Below are positions 7,094-17,337 of a stretch of 63,462 nt of DNA, piece after piece. Location: contig DASTWL010000019.1 of assembly GCA_035765895.1 (NCBI GenBank), forward strand, positions 1 to 63,462, read 5' to 3'. Each line of letters opens with the position of its first letter. Positions within the stretch are counted from its first letter, which is position 1. Both the position numbers and the translations under genes were made by a program. The notes beneath the pieces were generated by a model. It had not been told where the DNA came from. It did not search any database and saw nothing but the letters and a program-made list of their open reading frames with translations. This DNA comes from Verrucomicrobiia bacterium (GTDB lineage Bacteria > Verrucomicrobiota > Verrucomicrobiia > Limisphaerales > DSYF01).

Positions 7094-9262
7094 ATGAAAA
7101 CGATTCTCTTCATTTGCACGGGAAACATTTGCCGCAGCCCCATGGCGGAAGGATTGTTCCGCCACGCCGTCGCCGGGCGCGGTGAATATCGCGTGCTGTC
7201 GGCAGGTTTGGGCGCGGTGGATGGCCAGGCACCGAGTCCCCATTCCGTGACGGTGATGAAGGAGCTGGGCATCGACATTTCGCAGCAGCGCAGCCGCATG
7301 CTCACCACGCAACTGGTGCAGGAGGCGGACTACATTTTCGGGATGACGCACAGTCATGTGGACACCGTGCAATTGCTCTATCCGCAGGCGGCGGAGAAGA
7401 CCTTTCTGCTGCGGGAATTCGACGACACGCTGGACCCTTACGAGAAGGGCATCAGCGATCCCATTGGCGGTCCGGTTTCGGTTTATCGCATGTGCCGGGA
7501 CCAGATTGAGCAGGGGATTGCGAGCATTTTGCAGTTCATGGAACACGGACATGCCGGCACTGGTCGCGCCGCCGCCGGCAAGCCGGTGACCTTTGCCCTG
7601 GGCAGCGACCACGGTGGCTTTGAACTCAAGGAAGCGCTCAAGGTGCACCTCGAGGAGCGCGGCATCAGCTACGTCGATCTGGGCACACACAGCAAGGATT
7701 CGACGGATTATCCCGATTACGCGCAGGCCGTGGGACAGATGGTGACCGAACAGCGTGCGGAACTCGGCCTGCTGGTCTGCACCACCGGCATCGGCATGTG
7801 CATCACGGCAAACAAAATGGCCGGCATTCGCGCCGCGCTCGTGGCCGACAGGGACACCGCTGCCGTCACCCGCCAGCACAATGATTCCAACGTGCTGTGT
7901 CTGGCCGGCAAAACGACCCCCGTCCAGGCCGCGGCCGAAATCGTGGATGCCTTTCTGGGCGCAAAATTTGAGGGCGGCCGCCATCAGCGCCGCGTGGACA
8001 AAATGGAACCCCGCAACCTACCGACTGAATTGAAACTGAAACACGTTGATCCCGAAATTGCCGAGGCCATCGAACACGAGCGCATCCGGCAGCAGGAAAA
8101 CATCGAACTCATCGCGAGCGAAAACTTCACCAGCCCGGCCGTCATGGAGGCCCAGGGATCGGTGCTCACGAACAAATACGCCGAGGGCTATCCGAGGAAG
8201 CGCTGGTATGGCGGCTGCGAAAACGTGGACCTCATCGAGCAGGTGGCCATCGATCGCGCGAAGAAGCTGTTCAACGCCGAGCACGCCAACGTGCAGCCGC
8301 ATTGCGGCAGCAGCACGAACATGGCGGTGTATTTCGCCTTCCTGAAGCCGGGCGACAAGATGCTGACGATGGATTTGAGCCACGGCGGCCATCTCACGCA
8401 CGGCAACAAGGCGAACTTCTCCGGCAAGTTCTTTGAGATCGTTCATTACGGCGTGAGCAAGGAGGACGAACGCATCGATTACAACCAACTCGCGGCCATG
8501 GCGCGGGAACACAAGCCGAAGATGATCACGGTCGGCGCCAGCGCCTATCCACGCATCATCGATTTCGAGCGCATGGGCGAGATTGCGCGCGAAGTGGGGG
8601 CACTGCTGCTGGCGGACATCGCGCACATCGCCGGTCTCGTGGCGGCGGGGATCCACCCCAGCCCGGTGCCGCACGCCGATTTTGTCACCACGACGACGCA
8701 CAAGACGCTGCGCGGTCCGCGCGGCGGGTTGATCCTTTGCAAGGAGAAGTATGCGAAGGAAGTCGATTCGATGATTTTCCCCGGCATCCAGGGCGGCCCA
8801 CTGGAACACGTCATTGCGGCCAAGGCCGTGTGCTTTCACGAGGCGCTGCAACCCGGGTTCCAAACCTATCAGCAGCAAATCGTGAAAAACGCCGCCGCCC
8901 TGGCCGAGGCCATGAAGCGGAACGGCTTCCGCCTCGTGAGCGGCGGCACGGACAACCATCTGATGCTCGTGGACGTGGGCGCCCGCGGCATCACCGGCAA
9001 GGAATGCCAGATCGCGCTCGACGAGGCCGGCATCACCGTGAACAAGAACACGATTCCCTTTGAAACCCGGTCACCGTTCCAGGCCAGCGGCATTCGTCTG
9101 GGCACGCCCGCTGTCACCACCCGTGGCATGCAGGAACCGGAAATGGCCGCCATCGGGGACATGATCAGCGAAGTGCTGCTCGACCTCCAAAACAAGGAGG
9201 CGCTGGGCAAGGTCCGCGACCGCGTGCGCGAACTGACGGCCAAATTTCCGCTGCCTTATTGA
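7094..9262 (+). CDS. glyA: Triple fusion: low-MW phosphatase - ribose-5-phosphate isomerase B - serine hydroxymethyltransferase
   Basis: One 722-residue frame contains three complete enzymes. Residues 1-160 are a low-molecular-weight tyrosine/arginine phosphatase with the CTGNICRS loop (Cys8, Arg14) and a DPIGGP general-acid motif. Residues about 163-295 are Rpi[14 protein letters not shown], catalytic Cys229 in CTTGIG, and RQHNDSNVL. Residues from about 304 are serine hydroxymethyltransferase: [19 protein letters not shown], and the PLP lysine in [14 protein letters not shown] (Lys537). The enzyme interconverts serine and glycine with tetrahydrofolate; RpiB interconverts ribose- and ribulose-5-phosphate. 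In Bacillus subtilis ywlE, ywlF (rpiB) and glyA are near neighbours, so the fusion condenses a known gene order. An internal ATG at 8003 could yield free GlyA. Confidence 0.95.
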   Translation: MKTILFICTGNICRSPMAEGLFRHAVAGRGEYRVLSAGLGAVDGQAPSPHSVTVMKELGIDISQQRSRMLTTQLVQEADYIFGMTHSHVDTVQLLYPQAAEKTFLLREFDDTLDPYEKGISDPIGGPVSVYRMCRDQIEQGIASILQFMEHGHAGTGRAAAGKPVTFALGSDHGGFELKEALKVHLEERGISYVDLGTHSKDSTDYPDYAQAVGQMVTEQRAELGLLVCTTGIGMCITANKMAGIRAALVADRDTAAVTRQHNDSNVLCLAGKTTPVQAAAEIVDAFLGAKFEGGRHQRRVDKMEPRNLPTELKLKHVDPEIAEAIEHERIRQQENIELIASENFTSPAVMEAQGSVLTNKYAEGYPRKRWYGGCENVDLIEQVAIDRAKKLFNAEHANVQPHCGSSTNMAVYFAFLKPGDKMLTMDLSHGGHLTHGNKANFSGKFFEIVHYGVSKEDERIDYNQLAAMAREHKPKMITVGASAYPRIIDFERMGEIAREVGALLLADIAHIAGLVAAGIHPSPVPHADFVTTTTHKTLRGPRGGLILCKEKYAKEVDSMIFPGIQGGPLEHVIAAKAVCFHEALQPGFQTYQQQIVKNAAALAEAMKRNGFRLVSGGTDNHLMLVDVGARGITGKECQIALDEAGITVNKNTIPFETRSPFQASGIRLGTPAVTTRGMQEPEMAAIGDMISEVLLDLQNKEALGKVRDRVRELTAKFPLPY

Positions 9263-9287
9263 GACGCGAACACGCTTTGAATCAGCG

Positions 9288-9323
9288 CGGGCCGGAGGAA
9301 TGTTTCCTGCGGCCCGTTTTTTT
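9288..9323 (+). terminator. Rho-independent terminator after the triple-fusion gene
   Basis: A 13-bp stem (CGGGCCGGAGGAA paired with TTCCTGCGGCCCG, one mismatch) with a two-base loop is followed by seven T residues. It lies 26 bases after the stop. Confidence 0.85.
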
Positions 9324-9448
9324 GCCGTCTGGCTGCGCTGACGAGTGGGCTCAATCCGGTTGAACCCGCATTGAGCCTTGCCAGTGCGCCAGCAATTGCG
9401 ATGCTGGAGCGGCATCGGGCATCCAACTTCGAAATGCAGTTTCTTTTC

Positions 9449-9625
9449 ATGAGCAGCGCAGACCAACCCACGCCACCCGCTTCTTCGCCCGCGCCCATCC
9501 CGTCACCAACCGGCCCCGGATCCGGCCCGCCGCCGGAACCCCCGCCCGAGTTGACGCCGGAGGAACAGATGGCGCGGTTTGAGGAAGCACTGAAGGAAAC
9601 CGATTGGGGGCATCAACCGTGCTAA
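9449..9625 (+). CDS. Small proline-rich protein with DWGHQPC tail
   Basis: The 58-residue protein has a low-complexity Pro/Ser/Gly first half and a charged second half, ELTPEEQMARFEEALKETDW then GHQPC at the C-terminus. I do not assign a function. The helix-forming tail and the terminal His-Cys pair look like the functional part and could bind a metal or a partner. The longer open frame starting at 9371 is less likely because its extra residues overlap the region after the terminator and lack character. Confidence 0.55.
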   Translation: MSSADQPTPPASSPAPIPSPTGPGSGPPPEPPPELTPEEQMARFEEALKETDWGHQPC

Positions 9626-9791
9626 ATTGCCTTTGGCCACGCACTCCTTTGCCCGCGTTCACGCCGAAGCAGCGGGGGGCGGCGGGCGGCCCGATTTGTG
9701 GCATGCGTCATTCGTCGATTCAATTGAACGCCACACCCGCGGCGCCGGCCCGCTGCGGCGGGCCGGGTGAACCTTCAACGCCGCGACACTC

Positions 9792-10325
9792 ATGAACCCG
9801 ACGACCGGCAAACTTTTTGTCTGGGCGGGGGAACAGGCCGCCTGTGTGCGCATCAAGGGCCGGGCGAACTTCGCGATCGCGGTCGAGTTTCGCAGATTGC
9901 TCCAGCACCTTCGGGGTGCCGGTTACGAACGCATCGTGCTGGACCTTTCGGACTGCGACCTCATGGACAGCACGTTTCTCGGCTCGCTGGCGTTCGAGGC
10001 CCGGCGCGCTCCGGCGGCCGGCGCGGCCGCCCCACCATCGCCAATGGAATTGTGGAATCCCAAGCCCGGAGTGCGTGAATTGATCGAGGAACTCGGCGTC
10101 GCCCGGTTGTTTCAATTTGTGGAACGTAATCTTGCCACGGCCGATTTCACCGCAGCGCCCGCCACCGAACCTGCCACTCAGGAGGAGTTGCGGCGCAACT
10201 GCCTTGAGGCGCACGAACTGCTGATGGCCATGCACCCGGACAATGTGGCCAAGTTCAAAGACGTGGCCCGGTTTCTGGTCGATGACCTCAAGCGGCGGAG
10301 CGCGTCCAACGGCGGCCCGGCGTAG
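9792..10325 (+). CDS. STAS-domain protein (anti-sigma-antagonist type)
   Basis: The 177-residue protein carries a STAS domain: VWAGEQAACVRIKGRANF, then YERIVLDLSDCDLMDSTFLGSL, where Ser60 in MDSTF is the usual phosphoacceptor position of SpoIIAA-type antagonists. The C-terminal third (EELRRNCLEAHELLMAMHPDN then KDVARFLVDDLKR) is a helical extension not in the minimal domain. The response-regulator gene follows after 85 bases on the same strand, suggesting a partner-switching module. No RsbW-type kinase or PP2C phosphatase is adjacent. Confidence 0.88.
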   Translation: MNPTTGKLFVWAGEQAACVRIKGRANFAIAVEFRRLLQHLRGAGYERIVLDLSDCDLMDSTFLGSLAFEARRAPAAGAAAPPSPMELWNPKPGVRELIEELGVARLFQFVERNLATADFTAAPATEPATQEELRRNCLEAHELLMAMHPDNVAKFKDVARFLVDDLKRRSASNGGPA

Positions 10326-10410
10326 ATTCCGGCCGCCTGCAATTGCGACTTTCCAGAATCCACCGCCGGGCTTAATTTCCTCCAGCAGCAGGGCAACCGC
10401 ATCGCGGCCT

Positions 10411-11229
10411 ATGACCCCAGACACGGACAATCCTCAGGCAGCCGGCGCTAAACGCGTGAAAATCCTCATTGCCGAAGATTCCCCCCTCAACCGGCAGGTG
10501 GCGCTCAAGCAGCTCGAAAAACTCGGCTACGAAGCGGACGGCGTGGCGGACGGCACCGAAGCCGTGGAAGCCCTCAAGCGCACCGATTACGACATCATTC
10601 TCATGGACTGCCAGATGCCGGAGATGAACGGTTATGAAGCCACCTGGCGCATCCGCGAGAACGAGAAGGAGCAACCCGCCGCCGAGGCAGGCGAACCGAA
10701 GCAAAAGCGCGTTTACATCATCGCCATGACCGCCAACACGGAGGCGGACAATCGGGAAAAATGCGAGCAGGCGGGCATGGACGATTACATCAACAAGCCT
10801 GTGGAACTGCCCGAGCTGGAGGCTGCGGTGCACCGGGGACTGGCCGATCGCGCCGCGCAACGAGCGCTGGATGAAGTCATCGATCCGGTCGTCATCGCCG
10901 GCCTGCGGCAGCTGCGGATGCCGGGCAGGCCCGACCCGCTGGTGGAACTTATCGACCTGTTCGCGCAGGAGGCCCCGGAACAAATCAAGGTGCTGGAACG
11001 GGCCGTGACCGAGAACGATTACACCTCCCTGTCCCGCACGCTGAGTGCGGCGGCCAGCCTCAAGGGCAGTGCAAGCAACCTGGGCGCACGCAAGCTGGCC
11101 GCCCTGTGTGATGAAATCGAGCAAACCGCCAAGAACTGGTCGCTGGCCGAAGTGTTGCCGCTGGTGGAACGCGCCCGGGGCGAACTCGCCCGCGTCCGTG
11201 GCGCCCTCGAAAAAATCAAAACAGGCTGA
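10411..11229 (+). CDS. Response regulator with degenerate Hpt-like C-terminal domain
   Basis: The 272-residue protein has a receiver domain at residues 11-145: ILIAEDSPLNRQ acidic pair, Asp66 in LMDCQMPEMNG, the AMTAN threonine, and Lys129 in INKPVEL. From about residue 165 a five-helix Hpt-like domain follows. In an Hpt the phosphoacceptor sits in AHTLKGSSANLGA; here the segment reads AASLKGSASNLGA with Ala215 in the histidine position, so phosphotransfer through this domain is not expected. It may serve as a docking or dimerisation helix bundle. ATG 10411 is preferred because the longer frame overlaps the end of the STAS gene. Confidence 0.9.
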   Translation: MTPDTDNPQAAGAKRVKILIAEDSPLNRQVALKQLEKLGYEADGVADGTEAVEALKRTDYDIILMDCQMPEMNGYEATWRIRENEKEQPAAEAGEPKQKRVYIIAMTANTEADNREKCEQAGMDDYINKPVELPELEAAVHRGLADRAAQRALDEVIDPVVIAGLRQLRMPGRPDPLVELIDLFAQEAPEQIKVLERAVTENDYTSLSRTLSAAASLKGSASNLGARKLAALCDEIEQTAKNWSLAEVLPLVERARGELARVRGALEKIKTG

Positions 11230-11620
11230 ACTGAATTGCGCCGGTTCCGGCCGGTGCGGCTTCAGAAACTTCGCGTGGCGGCCGCGTCCGCTCCGCCGGC
11301 TTGTTTCCCGGAAAGACAGGCGCAAACTGATGGGTCCAACCGCGTCGTCATGCTTAACTCTTGTCCAAATGATTCGCCGACTTTTCTTCGGTCTGGCCGT
11401 TACGCTGCCCGGTCGGGCAGGCTTGGGCAACGCCGGCTCGCCGCGTGACTCGGGGAAGTGGACGCCCGAAGGCCCGGGCCGCGAGCCGCGCCCACCGGCC
11501 AAAACAGAGCGTCCGCATGAATTCCGTTGAATCCTCGCCCGGCGGCGTGACTTTTGCCGGACACGGCGGCATGCTCAATCGCTCAACCATGTCATCGCGC
11601 TTCTGATTTAAGCCCCATTC
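11230..11620. other. Intergenic stretch without a credible gene
   Basis: Short open frames here are continuations of shadow frames from the response-regulator gene. I see no RNA gene or clear terminator; the promoter of the fucosidase gene presumably lies in its right half. Confidence 0.5.
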
Positions 11621-13078
11621 ATGAAAGCACTACTCCCCACATTTCTGCTGACTTTGGCGGCGGGCGCGGTTGCCCATGCCGTTGAACCGCCCGCTCCCCT
11701 CGCACCGGTGCCCAGCGCCCGGCAACTCGCCTGGCATGAGCTGGAATTCTACGGCTTCGTGCATTTCACCATCAACACCTTCACCGGCAAGGAATGGGGC
11801 TACGGCGACGAATCGCCCGAGCTGTTCAACCCCACCGATTTCAGTGCGGAACAAATCGTCCGCGCAGCCAAAGCGGGTGGCATGAAGGGCCTCATCCTCA
11901 CCGCCAAACACCACGACGGCTTCTGCCTCTGGCCCTCGCAATTCACCGAGCACTCGATCAAGCACAGTCCTTGGCAGCATGGGCAAGGTGACATGGTGAA
12001 GGCTTTTGCCGACGCGTGTCGTGCGAATGGCCTGAAGTTCGGCGTTTATCTTTCGCCGTGGGACCGCAACCGTTCGGACTACGGAACGCCTGCGTATATC
12101 ACTTACTACCGGAATCAACTGCGCGAACTGATGTCCAACTACGGCCCGCTGTTCGAGGTGTGGTTCGATGGGGCGAACGGTGGTGATGGTTATTACGGCG
12201 GCGCCCGGGAAAAGCGAAACATTGACCGGCGCACCTACTATGACTGGCCAAACACCTGGCAAATCGTCCGCGACCTGCAACCCGGCGCCTGCCTGTTCAG
12301 CGACGGCGGCCCGGACATCCGCTGGGTCGGCAACGAGCGTGGCCAGGCCGGTGATCCCTGCTGGGCCACGTTGAATCGCGACGAATTTGCGCCGGGCCAG
12401 GCGGACAGCCAGCGGTTGAATCACGGTGACCGGCCTGGCACACACTGGGTTCCGGCCGAGTGCGATGTCTCCATCCGTCCGGGCTGGTTCTACCATGCCA
12501 GCGAGGACAACAAGGTCAAAACGCCTGCTCAATTGGTGGAACTCTACTTCACCTCGGTCGGCCGCGGCGCCTCGCTGCTACTGAACCTGCCCCCCGATCG
12601 ACGCGGTCGCCTTGCCGATGTGGACGTGCGGTCGCTCACGGAGTTCCGCCATGAGTTGGATGCGATTTTCGCGCACGACCTGGCGCGCCCGGCGCAGGCG
12701 GCTTCGCCCACGGTGCGCGGAGGCGACAACCAGTTCGCCGCCCGCTGCGTGAATGATGACCGGCGCGACACGTATTGGACGACGGACGACGGTGTGACCA
12801 ACGCGGCATTGACCCTGGACTTTGGCCGGCCCGTGGCGTTTGACGTGGTCCGGTTGCGCGAATACCTGCCGCTGGGACAGCGCGTGGACGCGTTTGCGCT
12901 TGATCAATGGCAGGACGGCAAATGGACCGAATTTGCCACCGGCAGCAGCATTGGCAATTGCCGCCTGTTGCGCGTGCCCGCGGTGACGACTGCAAAAGTT
13001 CGCCTGCGCATCACCAAAGCTGCGGCTTGCCCAGCGATTTCGGAACTGGGCATCTTTGCGCCGGCAAATTCTCGATAA
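11621..13078 (+). CDS. GH29 alpha-L-fucosidase with C-terminal discoidin-like domain
   Basis: The 485-residue secreted enzyme starts with a signal peptide (MKALLPTFLLTLAAGAVAHA). GH29 landmarks are ELEFYGFVHFTINTFTGKEW, LILTAKHHDGFCLWPS, FGVYLSPWDRN, and EVWFDGANGG with the nucleophile Asp183. Residues about 360-480 form an F5/8 type C (discoidin) carbohydrate-binding module, with DTYWTTDDG and AFDVVRLREYLPLGQRV. It hydrolyses alpha-fucosyl linkages of host-type glycans by a retaining mechanism. The second GH29 at 28016 differs in architecture, suggesting different linkage preference. The protease gene follows after 8 bases, so the two are likely cotranscribed. Confidence 0.92.
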   Translation: MKALLPTFLLTLAAGAVAHAVEPPAPLAPVPSARQLAWHELEFYGFVHFTINTFTGKEWGYGDESPELFNPTDFSAEQIVRAAKAGGMKGLILTAKHHDGFCLWPSQFTEHSIKHSPWQHGQGDMVKAFADACRANGLKFGVYLSPWDRNRSDYGTPAYITYYRNQLRELMSNYGPLFEVWFDGANGGDGYYGGAREKRNIDRRTYYDWPNTWQIVRDLQPGACLFSDGGPDIRWVGNERGQAGDPCWATLNRDEFAPGQADSQRLNHGDRPGTHWVPAECDVSIRPGWFYHASEDNKVKTPAQLVELYFTSVGRGASLLLNLPPDRRGRLADVDVRSLTEFRHELDAIFAHDLARPAQAASPTVRGGDNQFAARCVNDDRRDTYWTTDDGVTNAALTLDFGRPVAFDVVRLREYLPLGQRVDAFALDQWQDGKWTEFATGSSIGNCRLLRVPAVTTAKVRLRITKAAACPAISELGIFAPANSR

Positions 13079-13086
13079 GGAACCTC

Positions 13087-16000
13087 ATGAAAAAAAGTTT
13101 GGCGGTTGGGCTGTTGGTATTGGCCGGGGTGATCCTGTTTCTCGTCACGCAGCAAAGGAAAACCTCGCCCCGCGCCGTCGCGAGCGCGGCGCCGGAGCAA
13201 CCCGTAACGACAAACGCCAATCAAATCGCCGCGCCCAGCACGCCATCCGTCCCCGGCGCGGCTCCAGCCTCGCCGAGGCCTGCCGGCCAAGTCACCAGTC
13301 CCTTGCCGGCTTCGCGCCGTCCGTGGGATTACACGTTTTTCGCGGTGCATTCCAACGCGGTCGTGGGCACGGTGATTGAGTTTGCGCTGGCGGATGGCCA
13401 GCCCGCGCGCGGCCGGATCGAGCACGTGGAGCATGCGGATGGGGAATTGATCTGGGTTGCCGGCGAAGTCACCTCGCCGGAGCCGGGACGGTTTTCGTTC
13501 CGCAAACAAACGTTGCCCGGGAAGGCGGGCGATTATTCCGGCGAAGTGACTTTCCCGCGCAGCCAACGTGCGTTCCGGCTGGAGCCCGTGGGACCGAACG
13601 GCACGACCGAACTGGTCGCCCGCCGTTTGGACGAGGTGGTTTGTCTCCTGCCGCCACCGGATGACGCGACGCTGGCGCAGGATGCCGCGGAGATCCCGCC
13701 GCTGAATCCTTCAAGCGTTCCCGACTACGTGCCGCCTTACAACGGCGGCATCATCTCGCTGCAAAGTTTGCCCGGCGCCGTCGGCGTGATTTACCTCGAC
13801 TATCGCGGCGGTTACACGCCGACCTGGGGCGGTATCACCTACGACAAGCCGAACGCAAGCAATGCGCAGATCAAAGACGTTTGGAAACGCGTGGCTGAGG
13901 ATTACATGCCGTTCAACATCAATGTGACGACCGACATCCGCGTCTATGAAGCCGCCCCCGAAAACAGCCGCCAGCGTTGCGTGCTGACCCCCACGACGAC
14001 GGCCGCGCCGGGCGCCGGCGGTGTGGCCTACATCGGGGATTGGAACAGCACCGGCGACCGTCCGTGCTGGGCGTTTTATTCGACGGGCAAAGCCGCGGCG
14101 GAAGTTGTTTCGCACGAGGTTGGCCACACGTTGGGCCTGAGCCACGACGGCCGCACCGCCCCCTACAACGAAGGTTACTTCGGCGGGCAGGGCAGTGGCG
14201 CAACGGGCTGGGCGCCGATCATGGGCGTCGGCTATTACCAGCCGGTCGTCCAATGGAGCAAAGGCGAATACGCCTACGCCAATCAAACCCAGGACGACTT
14301 GAACATCATTGCCAGCAACAACAACAACGTGGACTACCGCACCGACGACACCGGCCCGACGCTCGGCACGGCGCGTTATCTCGAAGTTTATTCCAATTTC
14401 ACGGCATCCGCGGAAGGGGTGGTGGAAACGACCGACGACACCGATGCGTTTCGTTTCACCACCACGGGCGGCACGGTGACCTTGACGGCGAATCCCGTCG
14501 GGGACTGGGCGGACCTCGCCATCATGGCGACCCTGGCCGACGCGAGCGACACCGTCATTGCCAGCAACAACCCGCAAAACGTGCTGTCGGCCAGCATCAG
14601 CACGAACTTGTCGGCGGGCACCTACACCTTCCGTGTCACGGGTGCGGGTCGCAATGATCCACTGACGAACGGCTTTTCGAGCTACGCGAGCCTGGGCTAC
14701 TACTCCATCACGGGCTCCGTGGCGGGCGCCGCGCTTGCCAGCCGCTTCAGCATTGCGGAGAATTCACCCAACGGCACCACCGTCGGCACCATCACCGCCA
14801 CCAACCTCGGCGTCGATACGCTCACCTACACCATCGTGGCCGGCAACACCGCGGACACATTTGCACTCGACAACAACGGCGTATTGACGGTGGCCAATGC
14901 CGCCGCGCTGAACTACGAAGCGTTGGGCGCGCAAAGCAGCTTCCCGGTGCAGTTTGAACTGTTCGTGGACATCAACAACCTGACAAATCCGGGCCTGACA
15001 GAACTCAACCGTCGCGTGGTGGTGCGCGTGCTTGATGTCAACGAGGCACCGTCGTTGACGGGCTTCACCAATTCGCTCATCGCCCACACGCAACCGGGCA
15101 CGCTCGTGGGCACGCTCGCGGCCAGCGATCCCGATGCCTACACCGTGCTCAGCTTCGCCATTCTCAGCGGCAACAACAACGGCGTCTTTGCCCTCAACAG
15201 TGTCACCGGCGATCTGACCGTGGCCGGTGATTTGGATCCCGCCGTGCAGGCCGTTTACAACCTGGCCGTGCGCGTGACGGACAACGGCTCGCCCGTCCTG
15301 AGCGCGACGAATTTCGTCCAGCTCGCCGTGGCCACGAACACCTCGCCGTTCCAGCCGGGCACCATCCGTTATGCGGTTTACGACGGCATTGGCAGCGGAA
15401 ACCTCATCAGCGATCTGACCAACAACGCACGTTTCCCCCGCGACCCGGATTGGGAACAGCCGCGGGCGACGTTCGAAGGCGATACGGATCGCGGTGACGG
15501 CTACGGCTCGGCGATGCGCGGGTATTTGATTCCGCCGGCGACCGGGCTTTACACCTTCTGGATCGCTTCGGACGACAACGGGGAATTGTGGCTGGGGGGC
15601 AACACGAATCCCGCCAGCGCGGTGCGCATCGCCTATATCAGCGGTTCGAGCAGCTGGGCTGGGCCTCGGGAGTGGACGAAGTATGCCAGCCAAAAATCCG
15701 CCGCGCGCACGCTGATTGCGGGGCAGGCTTATTACATCGAGGCCCGCCAAAAGGAAGGCGGCGGAGGCGACAACCTGGCCGTGGGCTGGTCCGGCCCGGC
15801 CACTGCGGGGCAAACCAACGTCATCGCCGGACTCTACCTGGCGCCGTATTTCTTGAATTACGTGCCGCGCGCCACGGGCTTTGCGGCGAACGTGCGGCGG
15901 GATGCCTTTTTGAACGCGGCGGTCGGCCGGGTGACGGTGACGGACGTCAACACCAACGACGGCCACACGTTCACGCTGTTGAGCGGCAATGTCGGCGGCG

Positions 16001-17208
16001 TGTTTGCCGTGGACACCAGCGGATGGGTGCGCATTGCCAGTGAAACCGCCCTTCAAGCCAGCGTGACCACCAATTTTACGTTGAGCATCCGCGTCGCCGA
16101 CAACGGCGCGCCGCCGCTCGCAACCACCACGTCGGTCAGCTTGACGTTGATCAGCCCGGACACCATCGCCGTCACCAATCTCCAGCGCGAGATGTTCTAC
16201 AACCTCGGCACCAGCACGTCGCTGGCAAGCCTGACGAACAACGTCAAATATCCCGGCCGCCCGGATGGGTTGCTGGCGTTCGGCGACTTCAGCACCGACC
16301 AGAACGTGGCCGATGGTTACGGCTCGCGCGCCCGCGGCTACGTGGTGCCTTCCGTCAGTGGCGATTACCGGTTTTTCCTGTCGTCCGACGACGATGGGCA
16401 GCTCAGGTTCAGCCCGAATGAAAACCCGTCGAACGCGGTGCTCATCGCTTCGGTGACGGGTTGGTCCGATGTGACGCAATGGACCAAATTCCCTTCGCAG
16501 ACCTCGCCGTTGCAGGTAGGCCTGGTGGCGGGCCAGCGTTATTACCTCGAAGTGTTGCAGAAGGATGGGAGCGGCGGGGACCATTTTGAAGTCGGCTGGC
16601 TCGTGTCCGGCAGCGGCGTAACCAACGTCATTCCCGCGGCAAACCTGCAGCCTGTGGACCTCAATTACGCGCCGCGCCTCATCAACAATCCGTCCGTGTT
16701 CATTTCCCCGAACGTGACCAATGGCCAGACCGTTGCCACGCTGGTCGCGCTGGACAGTCCGTTGGACACGCTGACCTACAAAATCGCGGGCGGCAATTCG
16801 AACAACACATTCGCGGTCAACGCGGCCAGCGGCGTGATTACGGTGGCGGACAACACGGCGATTGCGGACGGCTCGGTGACCGCGTTTCCGCTGACCGTGG
16901 CGGTGCAGGATTCCGGCTACGGCGGGCGCTATCCCTTGAAGACGGCGCAGACGAACCTGACGGTGAGCGTCGTGGGCGTCAGCATTGCCCCCGTCAAGTT
17001 CGCCGCGACCGTGGCGGGCAGCCAGTTGACGCTGGCGTGGCCGCCCAATCACACCGGCTGGACCTTGCAGGCGCAAACCAACGCGCTGGCCACCGGGCTG
17101 CGTGGTGATGCGTGGGTGGCGGTGCCCGGTTCGTCGGCCACAAACGCCATCACTGTCCCGATTGATCCAACGCAGCCGTCCGTCTTCTACCGCCTGACCT
17201 ATCCGTAG
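13087..17208 (+). CDS. Large secreted metzincin-type metalloprotease with cadherin-like and two PA14 domains
   Basis: The 1373-residue protein begins with an N-terminal hydrophobic anchor (KKSLAVGLLVLAGVILFLV) and a proline/alanine-rich linker. The catalytic domain has the zinc site HEVGHTLGLSHDG (His343, Glu344, His347, His353) and a Met-turn near IMGVGYY, which places it in the metzincins. A pre-peptidase-like beta domain follows (AFRFTTTGGTVTLTA), then cadherin-like repeats, a PA14 domain at about 760-920, another cadherin-like unit, a second PA14 at about 1033-1193, a third cadherin-like unit, and a C-terminal domain of about 70 residues (WTLQAQTNALATGL...VFYRLTYP) shared with the PATR protein at 18164. 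The substrate is probably extracellular glycoprotein, by context. Start ATG 13087 gives the signal/anchor immediately. Confidence 0.85.
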   Translation: MKKSLAVGLLVLAGVILFLVTQQRKTSPRAVASAAPEQPVTTNANQIAAPSTPSVPGAAPASPRPAGQVTSPLPASRRPWDYTFFAVHSNAVVGTVIEFALADGQPARGRIEHVEHADGELIWVAGEVTSPEPGRFSFRKQTLPGKAGDYSGEVTFPRSQRAFRLEPVGPNGTTELVARRLDEVVCLLPPPDDATLAQDAAEIPPLNPSSVPDYVPPYNGGIISLQSLPGAVGVIYLDYRGGYTPTWGGITYDKPNASNAQIKDVWKRVAEDYMPFNINVTTDIRVYEAAPENSRQRCVLTPTTTAAPGAGGVAYIGDWNSTGDRPCWAFYSTGKAAAEVVSHEVGHTLGLSHDGRTAPYNEGYFGGQGSGATGWAPIMGVGYYQPVVQWSKGEYAYANQTQDDLNIIASNNNNVDYRTDDTGPTLGTARYLEVYSNFTASAEGVVETTDDTDAFRFTTTGGTVTLTANPVGDWADLAIMATLADASDTVIASNNPQNVLSASISTNLSAGTYTFRVTGAGRNDPLTNGFSSYASLGYYSITGSVAGAALASRFSIAENSPNGTTVGTITATNLGVDTLTYTIVAGNTADTFALDNNGVLTVANAAALNYEALGAQSSFPVQFELFVDINNLTNPGLTELNRRVVVRVLDVNEAPSLTGFTNSLIAHTQPGTLVGTLAASDPDAYTVLSFAILSGNNNGVFALNSVTGDLTVAGDLDPAVQAVYNLAVRVTDNGSPVLSATNFVQLAVATNTSPFQPGTIRYAVYDGIGSGNLISDLTNNARFPRDPDWEQPRATFEGDTDRGDGYGSAMRGYLIPPATGLYTFWIASDDNGELWLGGNTNPASAVRIAYISGSSSWAGPREWTKYASQKSAARTLIAGQAYYIEARQKEGGGGDNLAVGWSGPATAGQTNVIAGLYLAPYFLNYVPRATGFAANVRRDAFLNAAVGRVTVTDVNTNDGHTFTLLSGNVGGVFAVDTSGWVRIASETALQASVTTNFTLSIRVADNGAPPLATTTSVSLTLISPDTIAVTNLQREMFYNLGTSTSLASLTNNVKYPGRPDGLLAFGDFSTDQNVADGYGSRARGYVVPSVSGDYRFFLSSDDDGQLRFSPNENPSNAVLIASVTGWSDVTQWTKFPSQTSPLQVGLVAGQRYYLEVLQKDGSGGDHFEVGWLVSGSGVTNVIPAANLQPVDLNYAPRLINNPSVFISPNVTNGQTVATLVALDSPLDTLTYKIAGGNSNNTFAVNAASGVITVADNTAIADGSVTAFPLTVAVQDSGYGGRYPLKTAQTNLTVSVVGVSIAPVKFAATVAGSQLTLAWPPNHTGWTLQAQTNALATGLRGDAWVAVPGSSATNAITVPIDPTQPSVFYRLTYP

Positions 17209-17337
17209 GCGCCCGCGATTTCGTGCGGAACATTTGCGGCGGCGGGGATCGCCGGCGCACGGGTGCCGTTGCCTGTCACGTCAAAAGACAAGTTGAATTC
17301 TGTTCTCGCTCCGGCGGGCCGGACCTAGAGTCCGAAC

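Noticed and set aside
14764-17076. Long minus-strand open frame (770 codons) opposite the metalloprotease gene
   Set aside because: It is rich in Arg, Gly, His and Val in the pattern of a GC-rich antisense frame, has no domain, and lies entirely opposite a gene with strong domain evidence.
13087-17208. CRISPR or tandem DNA repeats in the large surface-protein genes
   Set aside because: Repetition is at the protein-domain level; no regularly spaced identical DNA repeats were found.
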